Positions 35,080 through 46,860 are shown, counted from the stretch's first letter. The stretch: 64,000 bases of DNA from Chamaelirium japonicum (GCA_947650365.1 OX393550.1:69123744-69187743); one strand, 5' to 3'. Numbers and translations: made by a program. Notes: generated from the sequence alone by a model not told the origin.

Positions 35080-35536
35080 TTGAAGAGAGGAGGGGTGCAA
35101 CCCACGTTCCAGCAGCCCTCCTTCGTCCTTTGCTCCGGCGACGCGCAAAAAATCGGACGAAAATCGGACGAAATCCGACGAAATAACATGTTTCATCTAG
35201 TTTTCGTCGCCAAAAAATCACAGTCATTTCTCCCCGAGAATGGCTTTGGGCTGTGTGACGAAAATCGGACGAAATAACAAATTTTGTCTAGTTTTCGTCG
35301 CCGAAAAATCAGACGAAATCCGACGAAAATAACATGTTTCGTCTAGTTTTCGTCGCCAAAATATCATAGTGACCCTTACCATCTTCACCACCTCCATCTC
35401 CTCTCACAGAGAGAGTCAAAGAGTGAGAGAGTGAGCAGAGAAAGTGAGAGAGTGAAAGAGTGGGTGAGCAGAGAGAAAGAGAGAGTGAAAGAAAGAGTAA
35501 GAGAGAAACAAAGAGTGAGAGAGAAATAGAGAGTGA

Positions 35537-35597
<61 letters not shown>

Positions 35598-36040
35598 GAA
35601 GAGAGGAGGGGTGCAACCCACGTTCCAGCAGCCCTCCTTTGTCCTTTGCTCCGGCGACGCGCAAAAAATCGGACGAAATCCGACGAAATAACATGTTTCG
35701 TCTAGTTTTCGTCGCCAAAAAATCATAGTCATTTCTCCCCGAGAATGGCTTTGGGCTGTGTGACGAAAATCGGACGAAATAACAAATTTCGTCTAATTTT
35801 CGTCGCCGAAAAATCAGACGAAATCCGACGAAAATAACATGTTTCGTCTAGTTTTCGTCGCCAAAAAATCATAGTGACCCTTACCATCTTCACCACCTCC
35901 ATCTCCTCTCACATAGAGAGTCAAGAGTGAGAGAGTGAGCAAAGAGAGTGAGAGAGTGAAAGAGTGGGTGAGCAGAGAGAAAGAGAGAGTGAAAGAAAGA
36001 GTGAGAGAGAAACAAAGAGTGAGAGAGAAACAGAGAGTGA

Positions 36041-36107
<67 letters not shown>

Positions 36108-36441
36108 GAAGAGAGAAGGGGTGCAACCCACGTTCCAGCAGCCCTCCTCCTCAAGCTCCGGCGACCATCCGACACCGGCCCGCCAACCTCCTCCACCTCC
36201 TCTCACGGTGGCAGTCAAGCCCAAGCCCGAGCCGACCTTCCCTAGCTCCGGCGGTCCACAACCGAGCCGGCGCCCAACCCCTGCTGCCGCGCTGCCGTCG
36301 CCGTCAAACCCGAAAAATCACAGTCAGTAAAAGGGTAGTTTGGTCCCAAAGAGTTTCAATGGTCATTTTGGTAAAGCCAAAAGCAACCTGGCCCATTCTC
36401 AACAATAGTTAAGAGTTGGTGGCCATTTCGGTAAAAACCTC
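33483..36441. mobile_element. Mutator-type non-autonomous TIR element (2.96 kb)
   Basis: Both ends carry a terminal inverted repeat of about 52 bp starting GAGGTTTTTACCGAAATGG, with about two mismatches between ends. Perfect 9-bp duplications AAAGAAGAA lie at 33474-33482 and 36442-36450, the size made by Mutator-like transposases. There is no transposase. The interior contains five GA-rich tandem units and a GC-rich segment with gene-like composition at each end (33785-34090; 36150-36310), so it may have captured host sequence (Pack-MULE-like). A second copy begins at 62817. Confidence 0.9.
33621..36320. repeat. Five tandem units of about 505-530 bp inside the Mutator-type element
   Basis: GTGACCCTTACCATCTTCACC starts units at 34331, 34841, 35369 and 35874; an earlier variant starts near 33617. 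Each unit has a pyrimidine-rich start, a GAGAGAGTCAAAGAG block, a GA microsatellite of variable length, TTGAAGAGAGGAGGGGTGCA, and a tail in which CGACGAAA and TTTCGTC alternate. The last unit has a different, GC-rich tail that matches the copy at 63240-63420. Confidence 0.92.
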
Positions 36442-36450
36442 AAAGAAGAA

Positions 36451-37943
36451 AGAGCTTTGAGATGAAGGGAGACTCCCACAAGTTATTTTATGGCCGACAT
36501 AAGGAGGAATAAGAGTTGCTACTCGAGGGATGCGAGGACTTATTCATCATCATTTTTATCAATATCCGGGGATCTTCACCAGATGTAACAACATGTGAGG
36601 TAAAATTCTCTCAGTCCTTAGATTATTTGTATGTGCTTTTAATTTTAAAAGTCATCTTGTTCACCATCTACTTCTTGTGATTACACATGACTCGATCCGT
36701 AATGATAAATTCACGCGAATCGCTTCCGCTGCATGCTATTATTTCTTCAATGGCATGATGGAACAATTTGAGAGCTGACAGATATATGGTATATACCGGT
36801 TTTGAAGAAAAATATCATCTTGTTTGGTGTTTTAGATTCGAAGGGTCTTAAGATTACTTTTGAAGATGGAGTCTTAAAAGTTGTTTTGAGCGCACGTGTT
36901 TTGATGAAAGATATTCGAAGGAAGAATCTATACTTCTTACATGGAAGCACAATTTCGTGACTTCTCGTCTCCTCTGCTCGTCGCCACTGGGGCGGTTGCG
37001 GCGAGCAACTGCAACTCGCGCTGCTGCTCGTGCCCTCTACATCTGCCGCCACATCCACTTCTCGTGCTCGTCTCCGCCACTGTTACTCGTGCCTGCCTCG
37101 ACCACGCTGCTCGCGCTCGCCTTGCTATCATTGCTTGATAGAAATAGGAGAAAGGGAGGCCAATGTGGTAAGGGCATTTTCGACTTTTGGTAGACCTTTT
37201 CACACAACCGATCTTTTGACCGGGACCTTAGGTGAAAGACATCTTTTGCTCATCCTTTTCACCCCACTGATATGTTGTTGTCAGGGACCTTAGATACATT
37301 AACCTAATTTTTTTTAGGAGTAACAAAGAAGAGAGGATCTAAAACTGTATTGATAGAAGTTATCAAATCAGATATGGAAAAACTTGTGTTGATTAAAGAC
37401 ATTAAACTTAAGTAGAATAACTTATGAAACTTAAGTAGATTAACTGATGAAGTATTCTTAAAGTCGGTCCGAGTTGGATGCGAGAACGATAGATGTGGTA
37501 TGATTTAGTATTAAACACAGGACCCTTGTTTCTTCGCTGGCGGGTGCCCCCCTTGTCTCTTCACTTGGTGTGATGATTTTTGTGTGTGTTGTGTTGTGAC
37601 TTCATGCCCTTCTCTCCGCCGGTATGGTATGGTCATGGTGCGGCGGTGTGCCCTTCTCTTCCGCCATAGTGGCGGTGGTTTACTGCCGGGTGACAGCTTT
37701 TTCTCCGTCGGGTGGCGGCCTTCTGTTTGCTAGTGCCGGCATGGGGCGCCTCGTTGGAGGTCCGGTGGTGACCACCCTTCAATGAACTACCAAAAAAAAA
37801 AAAAAAAATGGTAGGATCCAAATTTATTTTACCTGCCAAATTTAGAAAAAAAAAACCTTGTCTAATTTCTCAAGTTCTAAAGGAAAACCAAATCCGGCAT
37901 CTTTGCCTAGTTGCCTTTGTATCCAATATATGAACACAAATCA
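36451..37943. other. Unassigned intergenic stretch with an A-rich tract
   Basis: No gene recognised. The GC-rich piece 36955-37135 has overlapping short frames on both strands without family features. A run of As at 37791-37809 follows GGTGACCACCCTTCAATGAACTACC and could be the tail of a retroposed sequence (+ strand); no target duplication was identified. Confidence 0.45.
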
Positions 37944-37946
37944 TCT

Positions 37947-38097
37947 GTCGCGAGTAAATGTCGCGGTCTGATTTGCCGTTTGATCATCCGCCCCGCAAAC
38001 CAAAGCAGTTCGTTACACCCCCGATCCGACAGGTGCAGCTGCCGTTTGCGGGGCGGATGATCAAGCGACAAATAAGACCGCGACATTTAATCCCGAC
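37947..38097. mobile_element. Foldback element with 54-bp arms
   Basis: The arms 37956-38000 and 38044-38088 are inverse copies with 3 mismatches in 45 bp, and a weaker match extends each outward by 9 bp. The loop is about 43 bp. It lies about 415 bp downstream of the reductase stop codon. Confidence 0.85.
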
Positions 38098-38511
38098 CGA
38101 AGGTTTGCTTGCGTTCCCAATATATAGACTATGTACATAAGTTTGAAAAGGGAATCACATCCCACAATCCTAGCTAATGACAGAAACCAAATCCCATGAT
38201 TGTACCATTTGTTGGTCAGCTCCAAGGATGAAGTACTTCTGGGCATCCTCGAGCACCCCAAGCTACATTTGTTTTTCCCTCTTCATGCACGGCCACCCGT
38301 GGTTCTTTACTTCAGACAACTTAACGATGATTCCGATCCTCAGAGTCGATGGAGGCAGACGATGGCAAGTATAACTACAACTCCTCTGATGCATTCATGT
38401 GCATAATCAATCAAAGAATACATAATAAATCAAATAATGCATATACATAAGAAAGAAGTGTGAGAATAGATAGAAGAAAGGAGGGAGGAGGATAGGAAAG
38501 ATGGGTGTCTC

Positions 38512-41500
38512 TCAGTAGTTAATTTCCAGAAGGCCGGTTTCTCGGTAATATTCAACAGCATCAGCAAGGGTCTCCTTCAGTGGCCTGCATTTCCAGCCCA
38601 ACAACTTCAACTTCTCGGAGGTCATCAGGACATCCTGATCAGCCTCGATGTAACTGGCACCAGGAAAAGAAAGATCATCAGACAGATTTCCGAAGAAGGC
38701 GATTGGGAGTGCGAAACGAGTCGTCGCTTTACGTTTGGTAATTGTAGTCGGGATACATGCTCTTCAGCGTGTCAACCAAGCCACGGAGGTTGCTCGGATG
38801 CGGTGCGCAGATGTATCTCCCAGATGCTCGGGGATTCTCGTACACCAGAAGCAGCGCGTCCACTACATCTCGAACATCCACAAAATGCAAGAGCATGTTT
38901 TCGATCGGCTCGCTACCTCCTGTTGTGTGAGAAGAGAGGTCAGAAACCCAATCCAAGCACTTTTTTTACTTAAATTAACAAAAATTTTGTTTTGAAAAAA
39001 CCTCTATAGACCTCCTAAATCATCGGCCATTTTTTAGATTGGCAGCGCCCATAAGAGGACAGGAATGTTGTTTCATTTCAGCTCTTTGGTTTATAGTTTG
39101 TGAAACGGAGAGGAATGCAGTTCCGCATATCAAACCTTACCTTCTACCCTCTTTGTCTAGACCATAGTTACCAAATCGGACGTTTTTTTTGAAAAAAACG
39201 CGTATCGATCTGAAGTCATAGCAAACAAGAAAAAACCTCGTTTTTTTGAAAAAAAACGTCCGTATTAAAAACGGAAAAAACACGTATAAAACACGTCGGG
39301 TTTGGTCCGGGTTTAAATTAGGTTCGGGTTTTATTTTGTTTGTGCTTAATAAACGCATATGCTATATGTTTTGAACTTTTGATTACTTAATGTTGGAAAA
39401 TAACATATATATTTGGTATAATTTTTAAGATTTTTTTTATTTTTTTTTGATGTTTTCACGCTTTTTTTTTTTTTTTCGTTTTCATTGTATCTTTTCGATT
39501 TTTTTCCTTGTCGTTTTTTTTTCCGTTTTTCGACTTGGTAACTATGGTCTGGACTCATTCTTCGTCTAGGGAAACATTAGACGGTTGCTCCCTAGTTGCA
39601 TGGGCTTTTAATGGGTAACATACAAGGTATGCCTCCCTACCCACAAATTGACCTTTTATGTTTCTTGGTATGCCCGTCACATGCCAGGTTGCGTTTGTAA
39701 AGTTTTCGTTAGACGACGATGATGATGTGCATGTAAGATTACATATTGATGGAACCAGAGATGTCTTGGTAAAGAAAGCAAGCAAGCAATCTGGTCCGGC
39801 ATGGCTTAATGAACATCGAAAGTAGATCAACATATTCTTGCTACCAAGAAACTCAGTGGTTCTGGTGTAAAGAAAGACCTTTGATAATGCCGATGAGAAA
39901 AGAGCTGCTAACATTCACCGTGGGTTGCAGCAACGGCCCAAAAACTAAAGATGGGCAAACTGCGATGACATCCAGTCCGTCCGTCTTTGCATACTCCCAA
40001 GCTGCTTCTTCCGCCATCGTCTTCGAAAGGCAATACCAGTTCTGTCACCAACATGGACATGGATGATTTGCGATCAACATAGAGGATTGAACTGTATTCA
40101 GAGCATATGAGATGGGAATATTTTAGATTTCAAACATGACCATGATAATGATAAATGTAATCGATCAATCATAGTTGGGTGCAAGATGAAATATTATAAG
40201 TGTCACTTCACTTTTTGGGTCTTTTTTTTTTTTGCTGGACTGGCCAAGCGATCAGAGGACAGGTCGCTAGAGCAAGGGCTCAATGAGGTCCGGAGATCGA
40301 AATGGGAGGAGGTAGTCGACAGCTGCTATTTATTATTTTCATAATCCCGTGAACATGACATCAACGGTCTGAATTCGCAAGCGCAAACAAGGCACAACGG
40401 CCTTGAGAAAAAGTTTGCTCCACGGTTTTGGGAGTCACTCTTTAGAGCATCATCTATCACCATCTTCTCCTCTTTAAGGCTATTTGGAAACTACAGCCCT
40501 GTGGCTTCTTCCATTTAACAGGAAACAGATGTTGGAAGATTAGTCCCACCTCGGTAAAGTAGAGGGCGGAAACGATCCTTATATGTATGATGGGACCTCA
40601 TCTCAATACCTGGGTTTTGGGATAGAGGAAATCTCACATGGTATCAGAGCCTAACTGTACACTCACCTGCCGGGTGTGGTCCCCACATATCTATTATCCA
40701 CGTGACAAGGACCACAAAAAGATTGGCCTGCACGTGAGGGGGAGTGTTGAAAAATTAATCCCACCTCGGTAAAGTAGAGGACGGAAACGATCCTTATATG
40801 TATGATGGGACCTCATCTCAATACCTGAGTTTTGGGATAGAGAAAATCTCACAACAGATCCAAAGGCATTCCTCAGTCACAATCTCCTAACTCCCATGGC
40901 TCCTCATTTCTATTTCAAGTTGCATCAGATTGGCCAGTGATAATTTTCTTACCTTATGGCATCACAGCCCACCCCTTCAGTCATATCCCAATCTTCCTTG
41001 GAAGTTTATGAGGTTAAGATCTATTTGGTTGGGTTCCATATAAAGTCCTGGGAATCGCTGTGTACCAACTGCAATACAATTATTACTCCACTTAGGAGTC
41101 CACACATCGATCTCTGATCAATAAAAAGAGCTGGCATTTTTGGAGTGTTGCGAAAATAAGCTACAGGAGAGATACAATCATAGTCAAACATTTGTTTAAC
41201 AGGATTCACCCGTTGACCACCGAGCTACATTCACGGATACAATGATCTTCCTAGTGACCATATACCAATCATGACACGCTCCGGTCTTGATAGACCATCC
41301 ACCACGTCCTTGCTATCCAGTTCATCGCCCGTAGATGATTCTTGCTGTAAACCACGGCTAGTGCTTCGCTTTGCGACATTGCCTGCGCCCTTCGCACCCA
41401 AGCTGTCGCCCGTCGACCGACACTCGGAACTCTGACATCTGCACCCCTTGTTACACCACAGGTGTGCCCGTGGCTGAGTCTTGCCGCCATCAAGACCGTT

Positions 41501-44500
41501 GTCGCCTTTTGTTTGCCATTCGTGCACCCTTGACCCTACTGTACCGTAGGTGTGCCCGCGGCCTCGCCTGTAACCATCACACTCGTCAGCGCCCACGTCG
41601 CCCGTCAGCGATCTGCACCGGTGCCCGTCGGCACCTCCACCATCCATCCATCGGCAACCACATCAGTTCGCTCATCAGCGACTGAACACTTACCCGACAT
41701 TGAGTCTGTGCCATCAAGGTGCTCCCCCTCGATCCAGAACCCACACGTGTCCATGCCATCGCGATGCTCCGCCACAATCCATCGGTCTCGAACCTGCCCG
41801 GAGGGAGAGGATACTAGACCGCAACCTCACCCTTGAGCCCTCCTCCGAAGATCTGAACCAACCCAAGGAGAGAGGACACTGGACCGTGCCTCCCCCGAGT
41901 CCACCAGTTGGATTTCCTTTTAGCACCCCTTGCTTTCGCTCGGGAGCTCGAGCCGTCCTTCGACTCTCTACGACAGTTTCGCTCAGGCGCCCAACAGTTA
42001 GCGCTCGTGCACCGATCGTGCAGCAACTGCCCTTCTGGTTTTTCCTTCGATGACTCTGGCATCTAGTCGACGGGGTTGGATCACCCGGCCTTCGCCGCTC
42101 ACTGGTTAGCCGTGGGCGCGATCCTCGGCCTTGGTGCTCCATTGATTGTTATGCTGATCACCAAGAACCTTCGGATCACCCCGACTTCACCTCCGATAGC
42201 TCGAACCTCGGGGGGGAGGCGCTATACCGCGTTCTCCCCTTGGCTTCCGGCTTTCTCCTCTCCTTGGTAGCCACTACAAGGTCTTGATCCACCGCCGCAC
42301 TCCCACTGTATTGCTTGAGGTGTTGCCTCCCCCTCCTCTTTCATAGAGTTAGGTTGATTCGCCTCCAAGTATCAAATTAGGCGAGAACTTTAAGCCTACT
42401 GAGTTTTGGACAATTGGATCATCATCCTTGTTCGTTAGTTCCTTATGGTGCCACAAACAAATTGGGGATTTGGCGAAGTTCAGGGACGCCGCCGCGCATG
42501 CGAAAAGCAGAAAGAACTTTGGGGGGCCTCCTTTAATTATGGTTTAATTTTTAGTTTAATTTTGGAAATTAATTTTGAACACCATTGTGAATCATTAATG
42601 TAAATTTAGCTCATCATTTACCACAGTTTATATATTTGGAGTAGTCATACAGTGTCCTCTCCAATAGTCTCTACGGCGTACACAGTCTTAAGTGGGCTAA
42701 TAGGCATGGTTTCAATCGACATTAGGGGAGGTTTAAGAATTAGACTGACTAAAGATAAATCGAAGAACTAAATGATATGGTCATGCACAATGATATTTGA
42801 GATGCTATGGCCAAGTGCATTGACTTCTCAAGGATAAGGAGAGAAACTGCAAGTGTAACAACACCAGTGAAGGATCAGTGTAGAACTGGGTGGTACTGAA
42901 AATTGAAATAAAATGAGACCCAGTCAGAAAGGTGACCCGGATTTGCGAGGATTCTCAAGGGTCCATGATATCTATCTAGACGAATGGCAGGTAGTGAAGT
43001 TCCATGATGTAGGGACCATTAGGGATCATAAGTTGCACGAATGAAGGGCTAAATGATGGTATTAGATGTAGTGTGTTAGTATTCTATTAGTCCCACCTCG
43101 GTTGTGGTAATGTAATGGTGTGCATTCTCTCTCTATATAAAGAGAGGTAGTCTTATGAAACAACAATGACATTGATGAGATAATACAAAGGAGTTTTTCT
43201 CCCCAAACCTATTCTCTCTCCCTCTCTCTTCGTAACAGATGGAACTATGTTTTGGTCACCTCTTGAAAACAGTCTTAAGCAAATGAAGGGCACTTCTCAG
43301 TGTCCTTGATATCTTCTAAGTTGCATACTTGTTACTCATTTTGCGAATAAGCAAAAATTATGCGATATCGTGATCCAAAATAGTATTGTACCTCCAAAAA
43401 ATGCATGTAAGGTACCTCAATTTTTCTGCAGAAGTCCTTGTCAGACCAGCAATCCTCGTCCTTGAGTCTATCCTTAGGCCAGTTTGGATTCACTTGGACG
43501 GCAGCGGTGGACGACACTACTACCACCCGTTGGACTTTCGCCTCGGAGCATGCTTTAAGTACATTTAGATTGCCCGTCACAGCAGGAGTAATCACTTCTA
43601 ACTGTAAGGTATTATTGTGAGCATAAAATGCGCAAGATGCATATTCGAATTACTATCTCGCAAACACTTACGCTGAAGCCAATATCTAAGCAAAAAGAAT
43701 ATATAAAACATAAATCATGTGATTTTTTAGATTAAGATCTGCGTAAATCATGGGATATTTTAGATTAAGATCTGCGTAAATCATGTGATAAAACATAAAT
43801 CATGTTATCCATACCAAAGTTTGTATTCTAACCTCTCTACCGAGATTTTTTCCTAGCTTAAGGGAGCCTTAGACTGTTGCTCCTTGGTTGAAGTAGGTTT
43901 AAACTATGTAGCTGATAAGCAGGTCTCCATGCCCAGTAGCCTTGTAGGTTTCTTGGGTGACCCTTATCTGCTGAAAATTGCCCTCTCCAGGAACTTAGCA
44001 CCCTTTATTGGGTTGACGGCATAATGATAGTTGTACATAAAATTCAGCTCAATATCCATAACCAACCCCTATCAAGGGGATAAGGCTTGGTTCATGGTTA
44101 AGTAGAAGAAGAGATTGCAATTCATACCTAATATAAGTTCTAGTCATAGTTACCAAATCGGGCGTTTTTTTGAAAAAAACGCGTATCGATCCGAAAACGT
44201 AGTAAATAGGAAAAAAACTCGTTTTTTTGAAAAAAACTTCCGTACGTGTTTTATACGCGTTTAAAACGGAAAAAACACGTATAAAACACATATAAAACAC
44301 ATCGGGTTAATTTGGTCCAGGTTTAAATTGGGTTCGGGTTTTATTTTATTCGTGCTTAATAAACGCATATGCTATATGTTTTGAACTTTTGATTACTTAA
44401 TGTTGGAAAATGACATATATACATACTTGGTATAATTTTTAAGATTTTTTTTATTTTTTTCGATGTTTTCACGTTTTTTTCCCGTTTTTTCTGTTTTCAT

Positions 44501-46813
44501 CGTATCTTTCCGATTTTTTCCTTTGCCATTTTTTTCCCGTTTTCCGACTTGGTAACTATGGTTCTAGTTATAATTTTTTTTGGTAATATCTAATAATAGC
44601 TCTCATATATGGGATTTGGTGCTGACGGAATATTTTGTTAAATTTCATAATCACATCAGTTAGCCTTAGTGAAGCATCATAGCAAAATTATTCGACGACC
44701 GATGTATCTGACCATATTAAAACCTTGCCTCAGGATTGGGCACTTGGGTTGAAGGGATAGGAGTTGCAACATGGAAAACTCCTTCACATCCAGCGATGGC
44801 TGCTGAGATGGCGTCGTAGTCAAGCAACTCTGCCTGGAAAAGCAGCAGGTTTTCCGAGGCCTTGTCAAACTTCTTCAAATGAGCATTCTTCTCATTGCCT
44901 GAAACCCATTGCAAGGTTTTAATATATAGCAGAAAGAGAATCATACAATGTAATGTCAGGTTTCTCATTGTGAAAAATTCTGATTAACATGCATTAGACT
45001 TAGCAGAATCTAACAAAGATGACATTTTTCATATTAATCACAAAAATAAGCATCAACTCTTTTGCAGCGCTACGACTGAATCTCAATTGAACAACATTCT
45101 CCAATCAATCCTGTTAATTATTGCAAGATAACTTTATGATGCGGATCAAGAAGTAGGTTTCAAGCTAGCAATTACCAAGACAAGTTTAGGATAATTCAAG
45201 TTCAAAATTAATTGTCTTCAATTCGGAGGTTAAACATGATCGAGCAATGGTCTAAAGAATTTCGAATAAATTCCGATCATGTCAAGATTTTAAAAGAAAC
45301 GATCGTTTGGAAGTCTAGGGATTCCGTTTGACTAGGAATTGTTTTAACAGTCATAACAAAGTTTAAGAACTTTTAAAGGATTTAAAAGAAAAAGGTTCAA
45401 GTTCAAATTTTAAGTTTCAAATGGCACATACATAGTTACCAAATCGGGCGTTTTTTTTGAAAAGAAAGTGTATAAAACGCGTATCGATCTGAAGTCGTAG
45501 CAAACAAAAAAAAAACTTGTTTTTTTGAAAAAAACGTCTGTACTTGTTTTATATGCGTTTAAAACATGAAAAACACATATAAAATATGTCGGGTTTGGTG
45601 CGGGTTTAAATTGGGTTCGGGTTTTATTTTGTTTGTGCTTAATAAACGCATATGCTATATATATGTTTTGAACTTTTGATTACTTAATGTTGGAAAATTA
45701 CATATATACATACTTGGTATAATTTTTAAGATTTTTTTTGTTTTTTCTGATGTTTTTATATTTTTTTTTCCGTTTTTTTCGTTTTCATCGTATCTTTTTT
45801 ATTTTTTCCCTTGTCGTTTTTTTTTCCGTTTTCGATTGGGGGAGCCTTGCGACCACGCCGCATGACCACTACTCTGTCACCTGACACCTATACGACGTTA
45901 GGCAACGACCATGTTCTCGATCACCTTTTCTTAGAACAGAAAATCCTAAGTACTAAGTGGCTTGGGAGGCCGATAACGAGCTTCTTCGGGAGGCCATTGT
46001 GGAATTGCTGCCACGAAGGACTCAAGGCTACTTCGGGAGAGTTACCTGATAATGTCAGCATGACATCATCTGGACATGCTCTAAAACACTTCGGGCGAGC
46101 TGCCTGATGATGCCAGTTTGACTTCATCTAGGTGGGATTTAATTAGGCCGCTTTGAGCGAGCTACATGATGACATCATCCAGGCAAGCTCTAGGCTGCTT
46201 CAAGCGAGCTACCTGATGACATCAAGATGATGTCATCCAGGGGTGAACTCTAGTTCGTTTCGGGTGAGCTACCTAATGACATCAAGATGACATCATCCAG
46301 GCGGGTAGTCCGTTTCGGGCGAGCAACCTGATGATGTCATCCAGGTGGGTCTAGGCCACTTTGGACGAGCAACCTATGACGTCAACATGATGTACGTCAT
46401 CTTGGGGGGGGGGGGGGCTCTAAACCGCTTCGGCGAGCTACCTAATGATGTCATACGGGTGGCCTCACTGTCGCTTCAGGCAAGGGCTTAATGGCTTTGC
46501 TTCTGGTTTTGGTTTGTTCACTTCTGGATTTAATCTTGAAAGAGGCTTAGATCAAGATTTTACCCAATGGGTGAGATTACAAATCCAAAATTAATTAGAA
46601 CACATTTTAATCATGAAAGAGGGTTATAGATCGAAAACAAGCAAATAAATCTGGAATTGACATGAAGAGAGGGGGGTGAGAATCCCTTACAGGGATCTCT
46701 AACTGTTCCATGGACCTTGTAGCCCTTGGAGAGGAGGAGCTTGACCAGCCACGAGCCCAGAAAACCTCCGGCACCGGTCACACACACCGTCCCTCTCTCT
46801 CCCTCCACCTCCA

Positions 46814-46814
<1 letters not shown>
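38512..46814 (-). CDS. Cinnamoyl-CoA-reductase-like NADP-dependent reductase, six exons
   Basis: Exons (minus): 46814-46691, 44898-44729, 43601-43416, 40041-39879, 38919-38733, 38653-38512; 323 aa, normal for the family. Residues 9-22 ([14 protein letters not shown]) form the Rossmann nucleotide loop, and GTVRDP (36-41) has the Arg that favours NADP(H). VFHVATPI and [10 protein letters not shown] follow. Tyr163 and Lys167 of NWYCLSK form the catalytic YxxxK pair. True cinnamoyl-CoA reductases carry NWYCYGK here, so this is a CCR-like member whose substrate is uncertain. [32 protein letters not shown] and ASGRYIC are conserved. The C-terminus is [18 protein letters not shown]. Intron 2 appears to start with GC rather than GT. 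Introns are 1792, 1127, 3374, 959 and 79 bp and carry transposons. The start Met directly precedes the Rossmann strand. Confidence 0.95.
39163..39545. mobile_element. hAT-type MITE, copy A (intron 4 of the reductase gene)
   Basis: Termini CATAGTTACCAAATCGG and CGACTTGGTAACTATG, flanked by GTCTAGAC and GTCTGGAC (8 bp, one mismatch). The interior contains TTTTTTTGAAAAAAACG, AATAAACGCATATGC and long T runs, shared with copies B and C. Confidence 0.92.
40530..40853 (+). mobile_element. Complete TRIM retrotransposon, 324 bp
   Basis: Two 109-bp LTRs (40530-40638 and 40745-40853), TGTTGGAAGATTAGTCCCAC...ATCTCACA, differ at only a few positions. The primer site TGGTATCAGAGC (40639-40650) directly abuts the left LTR, and a purine tract GTGAGGGGGAG abuts the right one. 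Target duplications are ACAGA at 40525-40529 and 40854-40858. There is no coding capacity. It sits in intron 3 of the reductase gene, opposite to the gene's direction. Confidence 0.96.
41222..42330. other. GC-rich block in intron 3, unassigned
   Basis: About 1.1 kb much richer in GC than the surrounding intron, with CGCCCGT-type motifs and overlapping open frames on both strands. None shows a protein family, conserved start or codon pattern I recognise. It may be non-coding retroelement or captured GC-rich sequence. Confidence 0.4.
42331..43073. other. Remaining part of intron 3, unassigned
   Basis: AT-rich, no family recognised. Confidence 0.4.
43074..43237 (+). mobile_element. Possible short solo LTR
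   Basis: 164 bp bounded by TGTTAG and CGTAACA. It shares ATTAGTCCCACCTCGG with the TRIM LTR at 40530 and has a TATA box (CTATATAAAGAG, about 43133). A matching 5-bp duplication is not obvious, so this could be an LTR fragment of a TRIM/SMART-like family. Confidence 0.5.
44145..44560. mobile_element. hAT-type MITE, copy B (intron 2 of the reductase gene)
   Basis: 416 bp with CATAGTTACCAAATCGGGCG and GACTTGGTAACTATG termini and a perfect 8-bp duplication GTTCTAGT at 44137-44144 and 44561-44568. This copy defines the family's ends and its hAT-type target size. Confidence 0.95.
45431..45838. mobile_element. hAT-type MITE, copy C (intron 1), 3' end lost
   Basis: It has the same left terminus (CATAGTTACCAAATCGGGCG) and the same interior order as copies A and B, but the right side ends at TTTTCGATTGGG without the GGTAACTATG terminus. 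The junction with unrelated GC-richer DNA at about 45838 marks the truncation. Confidence 0.85.
46030..46490. repeat. Tandem array of eight 46-70-bp units in intron 1 of the reductase gene
   Basis: Each unit starts CTTCGGGCGAGCTACCTGATG or a variant (about 46030, 46090, 46151, 46198, 46258, 46313, 46359 and 46430) and contains one or two ATGACATCATCC/GATGTCATCC segments. Long units hold the dyad GACATCAAGATGATGTC; short units hold only one half. One unit has a run of 14 Gs (46404-46417). Confidence 0.85.

Positions 46815-46817
<3 letters not shown>

Positions 46818-46860
<43 letters not shown>

Noticed and set aside
34271..36330. Frames with ERERER/SLSLSL and a repeated FWRRKLDETCYF segment as a repeat-protein family
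   Set aside because: The frames follow the 510-bp tandem units of the Mutator-type element; both strands are open equally and no known domain is present.
41231..42142. Overlapping frames of 100-140 codons in the GC-rich block of intron 3
   Set aside because: Open on both strands because of GC content; no recognisable motif, no consistent start.
44724..44898. Canonical GT donor at GCAAG|GT for reductase exon 2
   Set aside because: It shifts phase and produces a stop directly after the junction; the GC donor preserves the family sequence.
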